NCBI GenBank assembly: GCA_036245525.1
Contig: BTPG01000004.1
Coordinates: 50,667,323 to 50,731,322, forward strand
Length of the DNA: 64,000 bases
Source of the DNA: Semisulcospira habei
Lineage: Eukaryota; Mollusca; Gastropoda; Semisulcospiridae
Direction of reading: 5' to 3'
Shown one piece after another: positions 32,449 through 43,505 of this stretch. Below the pieces are notes generated by a model. The model saw only the letters and a list, made by a program, of their open reading frames with translations, ran no database searches and was not told the DNA's origin. A program made the position numbers and the translations under genes. Position 1 is the stretch's first letter. Each line of letters opens with the position of its first letter.

Positions 32449-33115
32449 AGAAAAGAAAGGCAAAGCCCTTATGGCTCACGTGTATGATCAATCCACATAA
32501 TAAGTGACATTTGTGACCTCACCTTTCCAACAGGGCAATGAAAGGAGCAAGTATCTAAACATAAGTAAAGGGTTGGCTGTTGTACCAGCGAAATCTGCGT
32601 TTCCTCAAAATGTATGTATTTTTCACAAATGTGTCGACCCCCGTGTCCCTTCACCTCTGTGAGGAGTCGACTAAATTCGTATGCATAGAAAGGTCTTATT
32701 ATCAGCTACTTTCATGCCAAACTGTACTAAAGAGTTTGCAAAAACTTTGATAAAAACTACAATTCTATCAAAACTGTCATTTTCACACACTTGCCAACCT
32801 CCTGTGACCCTGGACCTTTTCGACGGGTAATCCAAATCAGTATGCATAGAAAGGCCTTATCATCAGGTATCTCTATACCAAGTTTGCGTTTGAGATTGAA
32901 AATAGTATTTGGGAAAAAAAAGAGGGGTTTTGGGGGGTCAAAATATGGCTTTTTGTTTACCCTTTCTGGACCCCTATGACCCTTGACCTCTGCGAGGAGA
33001 CCAGTAAATTAGTATACCTAGACAGGTCTTATCATCGGCTACCGTCGTGCCAAATCTGACTGAAAAGTTGGCTAATATTCTCGCGTACACAATCTCCGCT
33101 CTTTGCCCGGCCAAG
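32449..33115 (+). repeat. Dispersed repeat family R1, copy
   Basis: It starts with the R1 terminus (GAAAGGCAAAGCCCTTATGG, CTCACGTGTATGA) and contains repeated blocks TCGTATGCATAGAAAGGTCT and TATCATCAGGTATCTCT with TGACCTT variants. It decays after 33,060. No coding content. Confidence 0.75.
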
Positions 33116-33876
33116 ACATTTATGCCTGCGGCTGGCGCCCAAAAGAAATAAACTAAATTTCAAGGGAATATTTGTACTTGATTTGTGTTAGAAATCATAC
33201 GGACTGAGTTATTGAGCACCTTACATTAGTAATGTAGTAACGATATCTCTTGGGATCTCTGAGATGTAACGTCATTAGTTTAAAAGTGAGTAATAACTCA
33301 AATCAAAGGTTAGTTTAGATTGTTGAGTACATCTTTACACAAAAATATGATATGCCTTTAATTGTAAATGGAAGGTTGCTACTAGCAGCTTTGCTGTTAC
33401 TCTCCAAATGTTTCCCAAGCATGGAATATTGCCAGTTCTTGCATGCTCTTTCAAACAGGTGCAGGTGTTACCGCTATTCATTTAGACAGCTCAAAGTATT
33501 TAAAGCTGTAGGCGGCGAGCGTATGTGTTTATATGGTACTTTCCAGCCTAAAATAGTGAAAATACGGGGGAACGGGGAGGGGGGGGGGGGGGGAGTGGTT
33601 GGTGGGGGTGGGGGGTGGGGGTGTTGGGGGTGATCGAAAGACTTTTGATCACAAAAGAACCTAACCTTGTGTACTTGTTTGTACGTCTATCTTGTGTATC
33701 TATTTTGAAATATTTATAAATTGTGCTAAAATTGTCTTTTCGAAACGTTTTCGTTTTTCTCTGGGATTTTCAATGCATTGTATCGCTTGACAGTCTCCTT
33801 CTTGGTTGGGAGCAAAGGCAAACCTTGAAGAAATGATAATACGAAGATCAAATCTTATGATTTTTTCTGCTAACAA
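33116..33876. other. Intergenic with G-rich tract
   Basis: No gene is seen. A G-rich tract lies at 33,565-33,632. The sequence at 33,660-33,790 resembles 37,735-37,880 (ACTTGTTTGT.CGTCTAT, ATTTATAA.TTGTGCT, CTGGGATTTTC), so it is another dispersed repeat. Confidence 0.4.
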
Positions 33877-34078
33877 TTAACCCATTTAGTCCTGACGCAC
33901 TACAGCAGGAGATGAGTCGACCATGATAATTCAAGGGTAGTGCCAGATTAGCTTGGCGCCGACAGGCGCTAATCTGGCACTACCCTTGAATTATCATGGT
34001 CGATCCATCTCCTGCAACTGGTGCATAGTCATTAGATGACACCTCCCAAATTTGGGAAATACGGGCTGAATGAGTTAA
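33877..34078 (+). mobile_element. TTAA hairpin MITE, copy 5
   Basis: TTAACCCATTTAGTCCTGAC at the left and CGGGCTGAATGAGTTAA at the right. The central hairpin has lost part of the innermost stem on one side (GGCGCCGACAGGCGC). Confidence 0.85.
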
Positions 34079-34189
34079 TAAATCATATATTCCCCAAACC
34101 ATAAATCCTCTATTTTTCAAACAAATGACATACTGCTTCTCCAAAACACGATTTTTCTTCCTCCAAGACCATTGTCCCCCACAATTATT

Positions 34190-34550
34190 AGTTAGGAGGG
34201 GGGGGGGGGGGGGGAAGCATGGGATACTTTGCCTGCCTCTGCTCCCCTTACTCCCCTGCTTTCCCCTACCCGCATTTTCAGGGTAACCCGACCCCTCCCC
34301 CATCCCCCCCCCCCCATGACCGGTTTCTACGCCACTGTTAACTCCCTTATAGTACTAGTGGGGGGTGGGGGGAGAGGAGGGAGGAGGGGGAAGGGGGAGG
34401 GGCGGGGATGGGGGAGGGGGCACGGGGAACAGGGGATACTTTGGCCTCCCTCCACCCACATTTTCATGGGGGTGGGGGTGGGAGGGGGCGGGGGCGGGGG
34501 ATCAGGGTTCACCCGACACACCTGCCCCCCCCCCCCCCCCACTCGGTAAC
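34190..34550. repeat. G/C-homopolymer-rich low-complexity region
   Basis: Alternating long G runs and C runs with CCACCC/GGGTGG motifs. Open frames here are compositional. Runs such as those at 34,197-34,214 and 34,526-34,540 could form G-quadruplex on either strand (inference). Confidence 0.85.
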
Positions 34551-34835
34551 TTCTTATGCTTACAGCACTAATGGCTGCATATACAAAAGGGGTTAAAGTG
34601 ACCACACCAGCCATTTCGCCCTCATTTGACAAAAGTCATAGTCCATATTCCAATGAAAATCTTTGCTTTTTCACAGAGGGTGACAAAAAAAAATATCGTT
34701 TGCCTGATCAGGGCCGACACGGCTGCTATAGCGGCGCGACAATGACGCGAAAGCGGTAGGAACAGCGACACAAATCGAGATTACAGGAATAAAGAAGCAG
34801 TGTTTCCATATAATTTCGCAACAATTCTTAACAAT

Positions 34836-35030
34836 TTAACCCATTTAGCCCCGGGACCCGGCAGCAGGAGATGGATTAATAATGATAATTCAAGGGTAGT
34901 GCCAGATGAGCTTGGCACCTTCAGGCGCCAAGCTCCGAGTCATCTGGCACTTCCCTTGAATTATTATGATCAATCCATCTCCTACAACTGGTACATAGTC
35001 GTTAGACGACGCCTCCAAACATTTGAAAAT
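34836..35030 (+). mobile_element. TTAA hairpin MITE, copy 6 (right end lost)
   Basis: It begins TTAACCCATTTAGCCC and carries the hairpin with an extra CTCCGAG in the right arm. It stops abruptly after GCCTCCAAACATTTGAAAAT, where the 48-bp minisatellite begins, so the terminal TTAA is missing. Confidence 0.8.
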
Positions 35031-35095
35031 GCCAGATTCCAGTCTACATGGACCTAATAGCTTGATATCGTGCGTGAGTACAGACTCCAGTCTAT
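35031..35095 (+). repeat. First unit of the 48-bp minisatellite, detached
   Basis: CCAGTCTACATGGACCTAAT...GTGCGTGAGTACAGACTCCA matches the array at 36,085-37,335 but is separated from it by about 990 bp of unrelated sequence. Confidence 0.8.
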
Positions 35096-36084
35096 GTTAC
35101 GTGTTGAGTCGTAGTCGTAGTATGATATCACACCAGACGCACGCACGTAAGGTTCTTTTAAAGAAACTTCACTCAGCTGCAACCCGTCACACGTGGCTTA
35201 AGGATGTAGACTACACTGGAGTAACAGTTCCAACAATATCTTATTTCAGCGATGCGATCTCCACACAATGCATTCCCAAATGCACCAACACTGATACAAT
35301 GTCTTCTCTGCAAAATGTCAACACTGGCGACACAATGCGTTTCTCATACAACGTACACCACCGTTACGCTGCGTCTCTCACAATGTACACCCTATACGGG
35401 CCACGTACCTACGATAAACTGTGTTTTCCTACAACTGACAATGTATGACAATGTACAAACGTGCTTCCCAGTACAATATTTTATAGTATAACAACTTTCC
35501 AGAACAATCCAACGAATTCACACAACGCAACCAATCAGAACGGAACACGTAACCGAAACTCATAAATAGTAAGAAAAAAGAACTTTCTAGAATAAACTAC
35601 AATAGTCTACAAAAATTCGACTGCTAATTTCAGCCCTAAATCCCAGTGTGTAATGACGTCACACAAGTGTATGGCAGACAGTTCACGACCTTTCATAATA
35701 CACATTGTCCGGCTGCCAACTTCACGCGTACAGAAAACAACTATGACCATGAATATTAGAGTGGCTTTACTACTGTGTTGCAAAATGTTGCCTACACTTT
35801 GACATCACACATGCGAGGTCACTAGACAGCGCGATTTTGCTCGAACGTTCTGGTTTATTCTCAGCGAATCTACGCATCACAAAAATCGATCGCTATTCTC
35901 CTTGCGACTTTGCTAGAAACTTCCGGACTGATCTTAGCGTATCATAACAAAGCCAATTCCGCTCTACGCGCGAACGATAAAGAATCTTACTAAAAAGGTA
36001 CGTGATTCGTAATCGTGATAGCTCAAATAAATATCGGATCGTTTCCTACGATCAATACATGCACGCTCTCACGAAACAACACAA
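35096..36084. other. Unique sequence splitting the 48-bp array
   Basis: No recognised gene. Open frames at 35,023-35,448 are short and lack known motifs. It may be an insertion into the array, or the array may have been seeded twice; no target duplication was found. Confidence 0.35.
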
Positions 36085-37335
36085 CCACAATGGTAAGAGT
36101 CTACATGGGCCTAATAGCTTGCTATCGAGCTTGAGTACAGACTCCAGTCTACATGGATCTAATAGGAAGCGCTTGCTGACGACTGGTCAGCATGAATCTA
36201 ATAGCTTGCTGTCGTGCGTGAGTAGGGACTCAAGTCTACACGGACCTAATAGCTTGCTATCGTGAGTGAGTAGGGACTTCAGTCTACACGGACCTAATAG
36301 CTTGCTATCGTTAGTGAGTAGGGACTCCTGTCTACACGGACCTAATAGCTTGCTATCGTGCCTGAGTAGGGACTCCAGTCTACACGGACATAACAGCTTG
36401 CTATCGTGCGTGAGTACAGACTCGTCTACAAGGACCTAATAGCTTGCTATCGTGCGTGAGTACAGACTCCAGTCTACACGGATCCAATACCTTGCTATCG
36501 TGCGTGAGTACAGACTCCAGTCTACATGGATCTAATAGCTTGCTATCGTGCGTGAGCAGAGACTCCAGTCTACATGGATCTAATAGGAAGCGCTTGCTGA
36601 CGACTGACCAGTATAGATCTAATAGCGTGCGCGAGTAGAGACTCCAGTCTACACGGATCTAATAGCTTGCTATCGTGCGTGAGTAGAGACACCAGTCTAC
36701 ATGGATCTAATAGCTTGCTATCGTGCGTGAGTAGAGACACCAGTCTACATGGATCTAATAGCTTGCTATCGTGCGTGAGTAGAGACACCAGTCTACACGG
36801 ATCTAATAGCTTGCTATCGTGCGTGAGTAGAGACACCAGTCTACATGGATCTAATAGGAAGCGCTTGCTGACGACTGGCCAGTATGGAACTAATAGCTTG
36901 CTATCGTGCGTGAGTAGGGAATCCAGTATACATGTATCTAATAGCTTGCTATCGTGCGTGAGTAGACTCCAATCTACATGGACATAACAGCTTGCTGTCG
37001 TGAGTGAGTACAGACCCCAGTCTACATGGATCTAATAGCTTGCTATCGTGCGTGAGTACAGACCCCAGTCTACATGGATCTAATAGCTGGCTATCGTGCG
37101 TGAGTACAGACCCCAGTCTACATGGATCTAATAGCTGGCTATCGTGCGTGAGTACAGACTCCAGTCTACATGGATCTAATAGCTGGCTATCGTGCGTGAG
37201 TACAGACCCCAGTCTACATGGATCTAATAGCTGGCTATCGTGCGTGAGTACAGACCCCAGTCTACATGGATCTAATAGCTTGCTATCGTGCATGAGTAGT
37301 GAATCCAGTCTACATGGATCTAATAGGAAGCGCTT
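36085..37335. repeat. Minisatellite, 48-bp unit, ~26 copies
   Basis: The unit is CCAGTCTACATGGATCTAAT + AGCTTGCTATCGTGCGTGAG + TACAGACT (or TAGAGACA). A longer variant with GGAAGCGCTTGCTGACGACT occurs at about 36,166, 36,588, 36,855 and, cut short, 37,325. Because 48 is a multiple of three, stop-free frames exist on both strands (16-residue repeats); I treat them as by-products. Degenerate relatives of the long variant lie at 37,950 and 38,175. Confidence 0.95.
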
Positions 37336-38197
37336 GAGTTCAGCTAACATTTGGACCTTCTTTTGGGTGTGCGGGGTGGGGTGGGGTGGGCTTCCTTCCT
37401 TGTTGTCAGGATTGTGCACACGCTATATTTCATCATGCCAGATGTAGTGCCACATTAGCTTGCTGTAGTCGCAAATGGGAAAGCAAGCTAATAATTATGT
37501 GGAACAACTGAATATTGGGAGGCGTTAGCTGACTCGTCAGGAATGATTTTGCACACACTATGTAGCCTACATGTACAGAGGGCTAGTGCCAGATGCTATC
37601 TCATCTGCGTACAGGAACTTCCAACGAAGAAAGAAACACGCTTAGAAAGACAAAACAAGTACACAATGTGCTACTTATCTTTCCTTTACAGATCGAAAGA
37701 CTGTCGATCACAAAATACTGAACCAATAGTAGCACATTGTGTTGGACTACTTGTTTGTGCGTCTATTTAGGAAAGAGAAAGGCTTTAACCCGAAGTATTT
37801 ATAATTGTGCTGAAATTTTTCTTTTCTAAGCATGTTTCTTTCTTCGCTGGGATTTTCTTTGCATTTTAACTTTTGGCGTTTTTGGTCTCTATTTTCTGAG
37901 TACAGAAGTTTTCGATTCACGCGTGATAGCGAACGCATGTAATTATGGAGCTAATCGGAAGCGCATGCTGACGCTGGTTTCGTTAGGATTTTGTGCTCTA
38001 CATAACTCAATTTTGTGCTCTACATAACTCAAGTCAAACCCCTTTAGGATTTTTTGATTCAATGCAGTACCCAATGCACCGACAAAGGTCCTCGGGCCGC
38101 CGACTGCCAACTGCGGCCGTCGTCGGCCCAAAGAGTGTTTGCTATTGCGGTAGCAAGTTGATCATAGTACTGATGTGGAGCTAATCGGAATTCGCGC

Positions 38198-39242
38198 TTA
38201 CTGACGTCTTGACAGACTCAAATTTTGCGCGCGAGATTTGTAACGACGGTATCCAAAGGTGGCAACACCACCAGCAGCAAGGACAGTCAGACCCCCAGCA
38301 ATGCCCACTGCAATCGTCAAACCTACGTTGGACGCGGGCCGCACATCATCTGCCTTATCTGCCTCTATCCGCCTCATCATCCGCCTCATCCGCCTCATCA
38401 GACAGGACATAGCTGTGTTTGCCAAAGTACAGAGGCTCCAGCGGCCGGCCATTGCGTCTGACAAAACACCGGTACTCGCGGCCCGCACGATCCTTGTTAG
38501 TGACGAGGCGGGTGAGCGTGCTCTTCTGTCGCCTCTGGCAATGGTTGTTGGGGTCTGGAAAACTCTTCTCCGTCTGGATGTCAGAATCAGTCGGATAGTC
38601 TTGGAAACGGCGGCTGTCTGGCTCTCTGAACTGCCACACCCAGGATATGTTAGTGGTGTTGGTTTCCTCCCCTATCTGACCATCACATTGCAGCTGTAGA
38701 GAGGTGTTCAGTCGGATGTCACGAGTTGGGGACGCTGCCATTGTCACGTTACCAGTAGCAACCTGCACCCTGAACTCTTTGGCCTGATTGTCATTTTTTA
38801 CAATAGAGCCTACGGAATATTCACCTGTGTGGCATCGATAGGTTCCTTCGTCATCACATGTGACTTCTGGCAATGTGACCTGAATCCACGAGAGGTTCAA
38901 ATGGCCAGCGATTGTTGCGCCACGTAAGGACTTGCCGTACTCCGTCAGTACGGGTGTGCTGTTGCGCAATGAAGCAAACCCTATCTGCGTGCTATTGCCT
39001 GAGGTTGCACGACTAATGACCATGGCAACTATGTCCGCAATGCTAACGTTTACTGCCGCACAGTATATGGTCAGGTTCCACGAGGTGTTCCCCCCGGATA
39101 CGGTGATTGTTTCCGGAGACAGCTGCAACAGTGCGGCTGATTCGCACAGTGGAAGACTCGTGAATATAGCGATGACCCATAGCCCTGGCAATGACAGCAG
39201 ACGAAGGTCGTGCATCATCAACTGAAGACTGGATGACTTCAT
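38198..39242 (-). CDS. Two-Ig-domain type I membrane protein (frame broken before TM)
   Basis: The ATG at 39,242 (or 39,218) gives a signal peptide (LRLLSLPGLWVIAIFTSLPL). An Ig-like domain follows, with Cys (LTIYCAA) and DEGTYRC, then a second Ig-like domain with LQLQCDG, a WVW core and GREYRCFV, and several NxS/T sites. The ectodomain frame runs to a stop at about 38,357 in a GATGAGGCG-repeat stalk (DEADEADDEAD). One base out of phase, the next frame continues the same acidic repeat (EADKADD) into a transmembrane helix (GLTIAVGIAGGLTVLAAGGV) and a short basic tail ending SRRQ. This looks like one gene with a 1-nt indel in the repeat: a real frameshift, an assembly error, or a soluble variant. 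No introns. Role unknown; IgSF receptor or adhesion is likely. Confidence 0.65.
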
Positions 39243-39278
39243 CGCGCCATCTGGTCGACTGCGCTGTGACTGCTCTCT

Positions 39279-39413
39279 TAACCCCTTCACAGCCGAGAAA
39301 AAGCAAACACAATCCAACTGCAACAGACATAAATCCTCATGAGCACCAGCAGTTGCGGGGGCTCATAAGAATCTATTCGGCTTGCTAACACTATTTTCTA
39401 CCCATGGTCGACT
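39279..39413. mobile_element. Decayed hairpin element (family P-27)
   Basis: It starts TTAACCCCTTCA at 39,279. It has an imperfect hairpin related to 27,696-27,761 (TAAATCCTCATGAGCACCAG against GCGGGGGCTCATAAGAATCT) and abuts MITE copy 7. It covers the first codons of the longest possible Ig-gene frame, which is why I start that gene downstream. Confidence 0.6.
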
Positions 39414-39627
39414 TTAACTCATTCAGCCCGGCGCACGTATTTCCAAAATTTTGGAGGCGTCATCAAACGACTATGCACCTGTTGCAGGAGATGGATCGAC
39501 CATGATAATTCAAGGGTAGTGCCAGATTAGCTTGGCGCCTGTCGGCGCCAAGCTAATCTGGCACTACCCTTGAAATATCATGGTCGACCCATCTCCCGCT
39601 GTAGTGCATCAGGGCTGAATGGGTTAA
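39414..39627 (-). mobile_element. TTAA hairpin MITE, copy 7
   Basis: TTAACTCATTCAGCCCGGCG at the left and GGGCTGAATGGGTTAA at the right. The hairpin is nearly perfect over about 50 bp per arm. It is in the opposite orientation to copies 1 and 5. Confidence 0.85.
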
Positions 39628-39974
39628 GCGACTGGGGGTCTTTTGCAGTAAATCGACAACAATTTCAGAAAGTGACACAATCTGTGACGACTGGCACGGA
39701 AGGTGTTAATTAAAAATGAGTGTACCGATCTCAGAGGGTGAATTTTTTGGTGTGTCCGACTACTAGCGTTGTTTCCGTGTTAAGGGCTTGAACGACACAC
39801 CTCAAATAAACCGCTGTCACAACAAATTGAAGTAGCACCTTATTCTTATATGAAATCGTTGAAGTCTTATTTGAATCTTAAATGAAATCTTTGAAAGGGT
39901 TGTTCCAAGTACAATGTACCGTTCCGCGCAATCTCTGGGTACAAGTTAGGTTGACGCTTTTCCTTCCGTAGACT

Positions 39975-40145
39975 AATCCAGACCAAAAAGGTGACTGCCA
40001 AGCGTGTAATATGCAAAGAAGTACCCAACGGAGAAAGAAACACGCTTAGAAAAGACGGGTACAACACAATTTATTTTAAATAAATAAATAAATTGTGTTG
40101 TACCCGACTTTTCTAAGCGTGTTTCTTTCTCCGTTGGGTACTTCT
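39975..40145. mobile_element. Hairpin element flanked by 12-bp direct repeats
   Basis: CTTCCGTAGACT occurs at 39,963-39,974 and 40,146-40,157. Between them, arms of about 58 bp (from GAAGTACCCAACGGAGAAAG and AAACACGCTTAGAAAAG at 40,018 onwards) are inverted around an AAATAAATAAAT centre near 40,082. A related arm (GAAAGAAACACGCTTAGAAAG) is seen at 37,630. No ORF. Confidence 0.65.
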
Positions 40146-40157
40146 CTTCCGTAGACT

Positions 40158-40879
40158 GTATGCTTTCTTGTCTAGCACTGACTTGGGAGATGCCTGAGCG
40201 TTGAGCTTGACTTATATGTTCTGCTGCCCATGATGCTAATCGACCACCATTTTTGTATAAAGTGTTGACCTTTTAACCCGACATATTACCATCAGCTTTA
40301 GCTGTCAGGGCCCGCCCACGCAATACCACCAAGTGCGCATAAAACAGTCATCAGTACATCCAGCTCAGTGATCATGGAAGAAGAAGAAGAAGATGCCCGT
40401 CAGCCCCATTTACAAACAGAAGTAAAAATTATCCGATGAGATCATAGAACACCATTACAGGTTTTAGCACGCACATTTCCAAGAAGGTGCACATTTCCAT
40501 CAAGAGATTATCCTCCTAGTCACTGTTTACTCACTCGTACTTGATCCATGAACAAAGATCTACATATTAAAAGCGTTATAAATGACGTAGTACGTTTAAC
40601 ACATTGACGTCATTTGATCTGTCACAGTCTGCTGTCTCTGTTTCTTTTCTTGTAGACCAGGCGCAAACTATAGTATAGCGCTTATCGCTTGAGGTCCCGC
40701 CGCGTATTATATTATATTTATATGAGCCTGTCTCAAAAGGTGAGGACAAAAATGGGACAATGAAGCTGAAAATTGAAAACTGAAATAAAGAATTGCTTTA
40801 CACTTATCTGTGATCTTAGACACCCCTAGCACACTGTAGAATAAGTGAAAAGCTACTTGATTAGCTACTTATTGTGGTG
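40158..40879. other. Intergenic, no gene seen
   Basis: No ORF of note. A short GAAGAA tract lies at 40,377-40,393 and an ATTATAT tract near 40,707. Confidence 0.35.
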
Positions 40880-40979
40880 TCTCGAGTATTCAAGGAGGGT
40901 GTTTCTCCTATAATGGCGGGGAGGGGGGGGGGGGGAACAAGGTCGTCTCTAGAAGGTTAGAGAGTAGTCCACCAGTATA

Positions 40980-41966
40980 TGTCCCCACTTTGACACTCAA
41001 CTCTTACTTGTGGCTCCACGTAGCTGCAGCATACGCAGCGGCCACACCACGGGCAACAGCTTTGACTGGCTGGCTAAACCAAGTGAGGGGAAACCGGGGG
41101 TCTCAAACGCTTGGTGAGGCAGGACTTGCTCGTCCTAGCATGCAAAGTCTGTCACCGGCCGACTGGGCGGAGGAAACTCAATCAAGGGTTCAACGGCCAA
41201 GAGGGCGGGTCAGCAGTACACTGTGGAGTGCAAAGGGCATGTCAGAGCACAGAAGAAGACATGGTCATCCACTGCAGCCAAGGAAGTTACCAGTTGTAAC
41301 GTCTCATAGTGCCACTGGACTCTGATTTCTGCGGCCGAGAGGGTGGGGTTGCTCCAGCGCAACAGCTTCTCCACCAAAATCTCCTTCACGCGAAGGTTTT
41401 GTGTATGGATCTTCATCTTCACCAAATCTGCTTCTTCATCTTTTTTTCCCCTTCTGCCTCCTCCAGAAGCCCTGCGGCAATAGGGAACTTGCGAACCGAC
41501 AGGTAGAGGTTACTACTGGGAGTCGTAGCTCCGAACCTGCACGTAGGCGGCCTGTGGACCAGTGGTCGCTCTTCCCTGTACCAGGGACAGCAGAGAAGTT
41601 CGGCAGCATCCCAGGCGACTGAGCAGCCCTCTTCAGGACAGCACTGCTCACCCTAGTAAGGGAGGGAACTAGAAAAGGTGTTCCAAACATTGCCTGCCCT
41701 ACACCACTGGCGAGATATAAGATCGACATTGCGGCTCTTAGTCAAACCAGATTTGCTGACGAAGGCTCGATCTGTGAACCTGAGGGTGGGTACACCTTTT
41801 TTGCTGGAAGGTCAAAGCTCAGAACGAGGGCAGGATACACGGAGTTGGCTTCGCCATCCGCACCACGCTCCTCCGACAGCTGCCTTCTCTTCCCACTGGC
41901 ATCAGCGAACGAGTGATGAAGCTCCGTTTCCCCATCTCCCACTGACACCCGACATGTCACTATCAT
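40980..41966 (+). mobile_element. RTE-like LINE, 5' part (split by nested insertion)
   Basis: A 5' UTR-like stretch resembling that of the LINE at the right edge (for example GTAGCTCCGAACCTGCACGT against 60,910-60,940) leads into the endonuclease start. The element breaks at about 41,966 and resumes at 45,540. The codon text across the break restores the expected order (HVTII then SGYAPTLTN), with ATCA shared at both edges as a short target duplication. Confidence 0.8.
41710..41966 (+). pseudogene. AP-endonuclease N-terminal part of split LINE
   Basis: It reads DIAALSQTRFADEGS..GGYTFF (the glutamate of the usual LSEVR motif is Gln), then after a frameshift GVGFAIRTTL...SERVMKLRFPISH with a stop. 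The order matches the intact copy at 61,260-61,520. At least two frame breaks make it non-functional. Confidence 0.8.
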
Positions 41967-42125
41967 AATAATAATAATAATAATAATAAAGGTAATTTGT
42001 ATAGCGCCTAATCACCAAGGTGCTCTAGGCGCTTTACAATCACAGTAATGGAACAGTGAAGCAAAATACAAAAACAAGCACATACATTACAACAACAAAA
42101 AAATACATTGATTTACAAGGAGCAG

Positions 42126-42259
<134 letters not shown>

Positions 42260-42292
42260 ATGAGCCGGCAGACAAAATGGTCTTACGTATAT

Positions 42293-43505
42293 CAAAGATA
42301 ATGGATGACCTCTGCTTTTTATGGGAATATAATTATAAGTGAAAGGTAAATGGTAGAGATTGCTAGTGAAAACTTTAGATATCTTACACTGTTACATGCT
42401 TATATGTGTGATGTCGATGTCTTGAATTACAGATTTGTATCCATTATTGCTTGAATACAAGGAATAAATCTGTTCAATGTTACACAACAGTCACAATTGT
42501 GTTTGTTGACAATTTCAATTGGCAAATCTCCTTCCTCTCTTTCTTTTCTTTTCATTTTCTTATTCAGCTTTTCATTTAATCTGTCACTTCACTCTCATTT
42601 TTCTCTCTCCCACCAACCCACCCATTTTTCAATTCTGTTCTGTGTTTCTTTGTGCATGAGAGTTTATCTTTTATAAATATATTATTCTATTACATTTTGT
42701 TGTCAACTTTATTTTTCACAATACTGTCTTGTGTATTAAAAACAAAAAGTATCGTTTTAATAAGGTATCAATCTGTCATTACAGTGTTTTTTTTTTAATT
42801 TTTGTACATGCACACAAAATCAAAAAGGAAAGGTCAATTACATGTAACAACTATATTAAAATTAATGTAAACAAACAACAAAATAGATTAATCAACCATT
42901 CAACTGATTATGTCTACCACAAAACAAAACATAAACAAAAAACAAACAAAAAGAAATACATTGAAATAAAACTTACAAAAATTACAACTAAACAAAGCTA
43001 TCAAAACAAAGGGGGAGGGGCGTGTGGGAATGGAGGTTATTTCAAACATTGAAAAGACTGCATAAAGAATTCCCTAACAACTCATATCAAAAGTCACAAA
43101 GAGTATGTTTTATTCATTCTATAGATGTTTTTGCACACACCCTACCTGCACCCCAAAGCACATTAATTTTTTTTTATATTTTTTACAAACGGCCAGCAAG
43201 CTTGTTCATGAGATATCTATATATATGTTGTCTAGATGAATAATCAATAAAAATAAAGGATTTAAAAGACAGAACGAAATAAAGTCACTGCTTTTATATA
43301 AATATAGTCGTATAAACCCAGCATAAACAATCGCATATTTATTTTTATTGCAAAGGCCACGCCGAAGTTACGACATATTACACAGTACACACAAGGAACG
43401 CTGACCGCGAACACGCTTTCACGGGCAAGTAACTCGTGCCGCGGGTACGCTTTCGCTAATATAAGAAGTGTGCCACTGTCCAATCTTGGTCATCCATTAT
43501 CTTTG
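42293..43505. mobile_element. 1,213-bp TIR element with 7-bp target duplication
   Basis: The perfect 18-bp terminal inverted repeats are CAAAGATAATGGATGACC and its complement. CGTATAT flanks both sides (42,286-42,292 and 43,506-43,512), while the sister LINE copy at about 1,990 has this sequence once, uninterrupted. The interior is A+T-rich with no convincing ORF, so the element is non-autonomous. A 7-bp duplication fits few transposase superfamilies (P-like 7-8 bp, Dada 6-7 bp); assignment is open. Confidence 0.88.

Noticed and set aside
34229..34632. Pro/Gly-rich ORFs
   Set aside because: Caused by G and C homopolymer runs; no conserved motif.
36002..37447. ORFs on both strands with LLSCVSTDSSLHGSN or VLTHDSQLLDPCRLGS repeats
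   Set aside because: 48 bp is divisible by three and the unit lacks stops, so frames are open by chance.
39243..39323. Upstream 27-codon extension of the Ig-domain gene
   Set aside because: Most of it is encoded by the end of a hairpin element (39,279-39,413); the signal peptide begins downstream.
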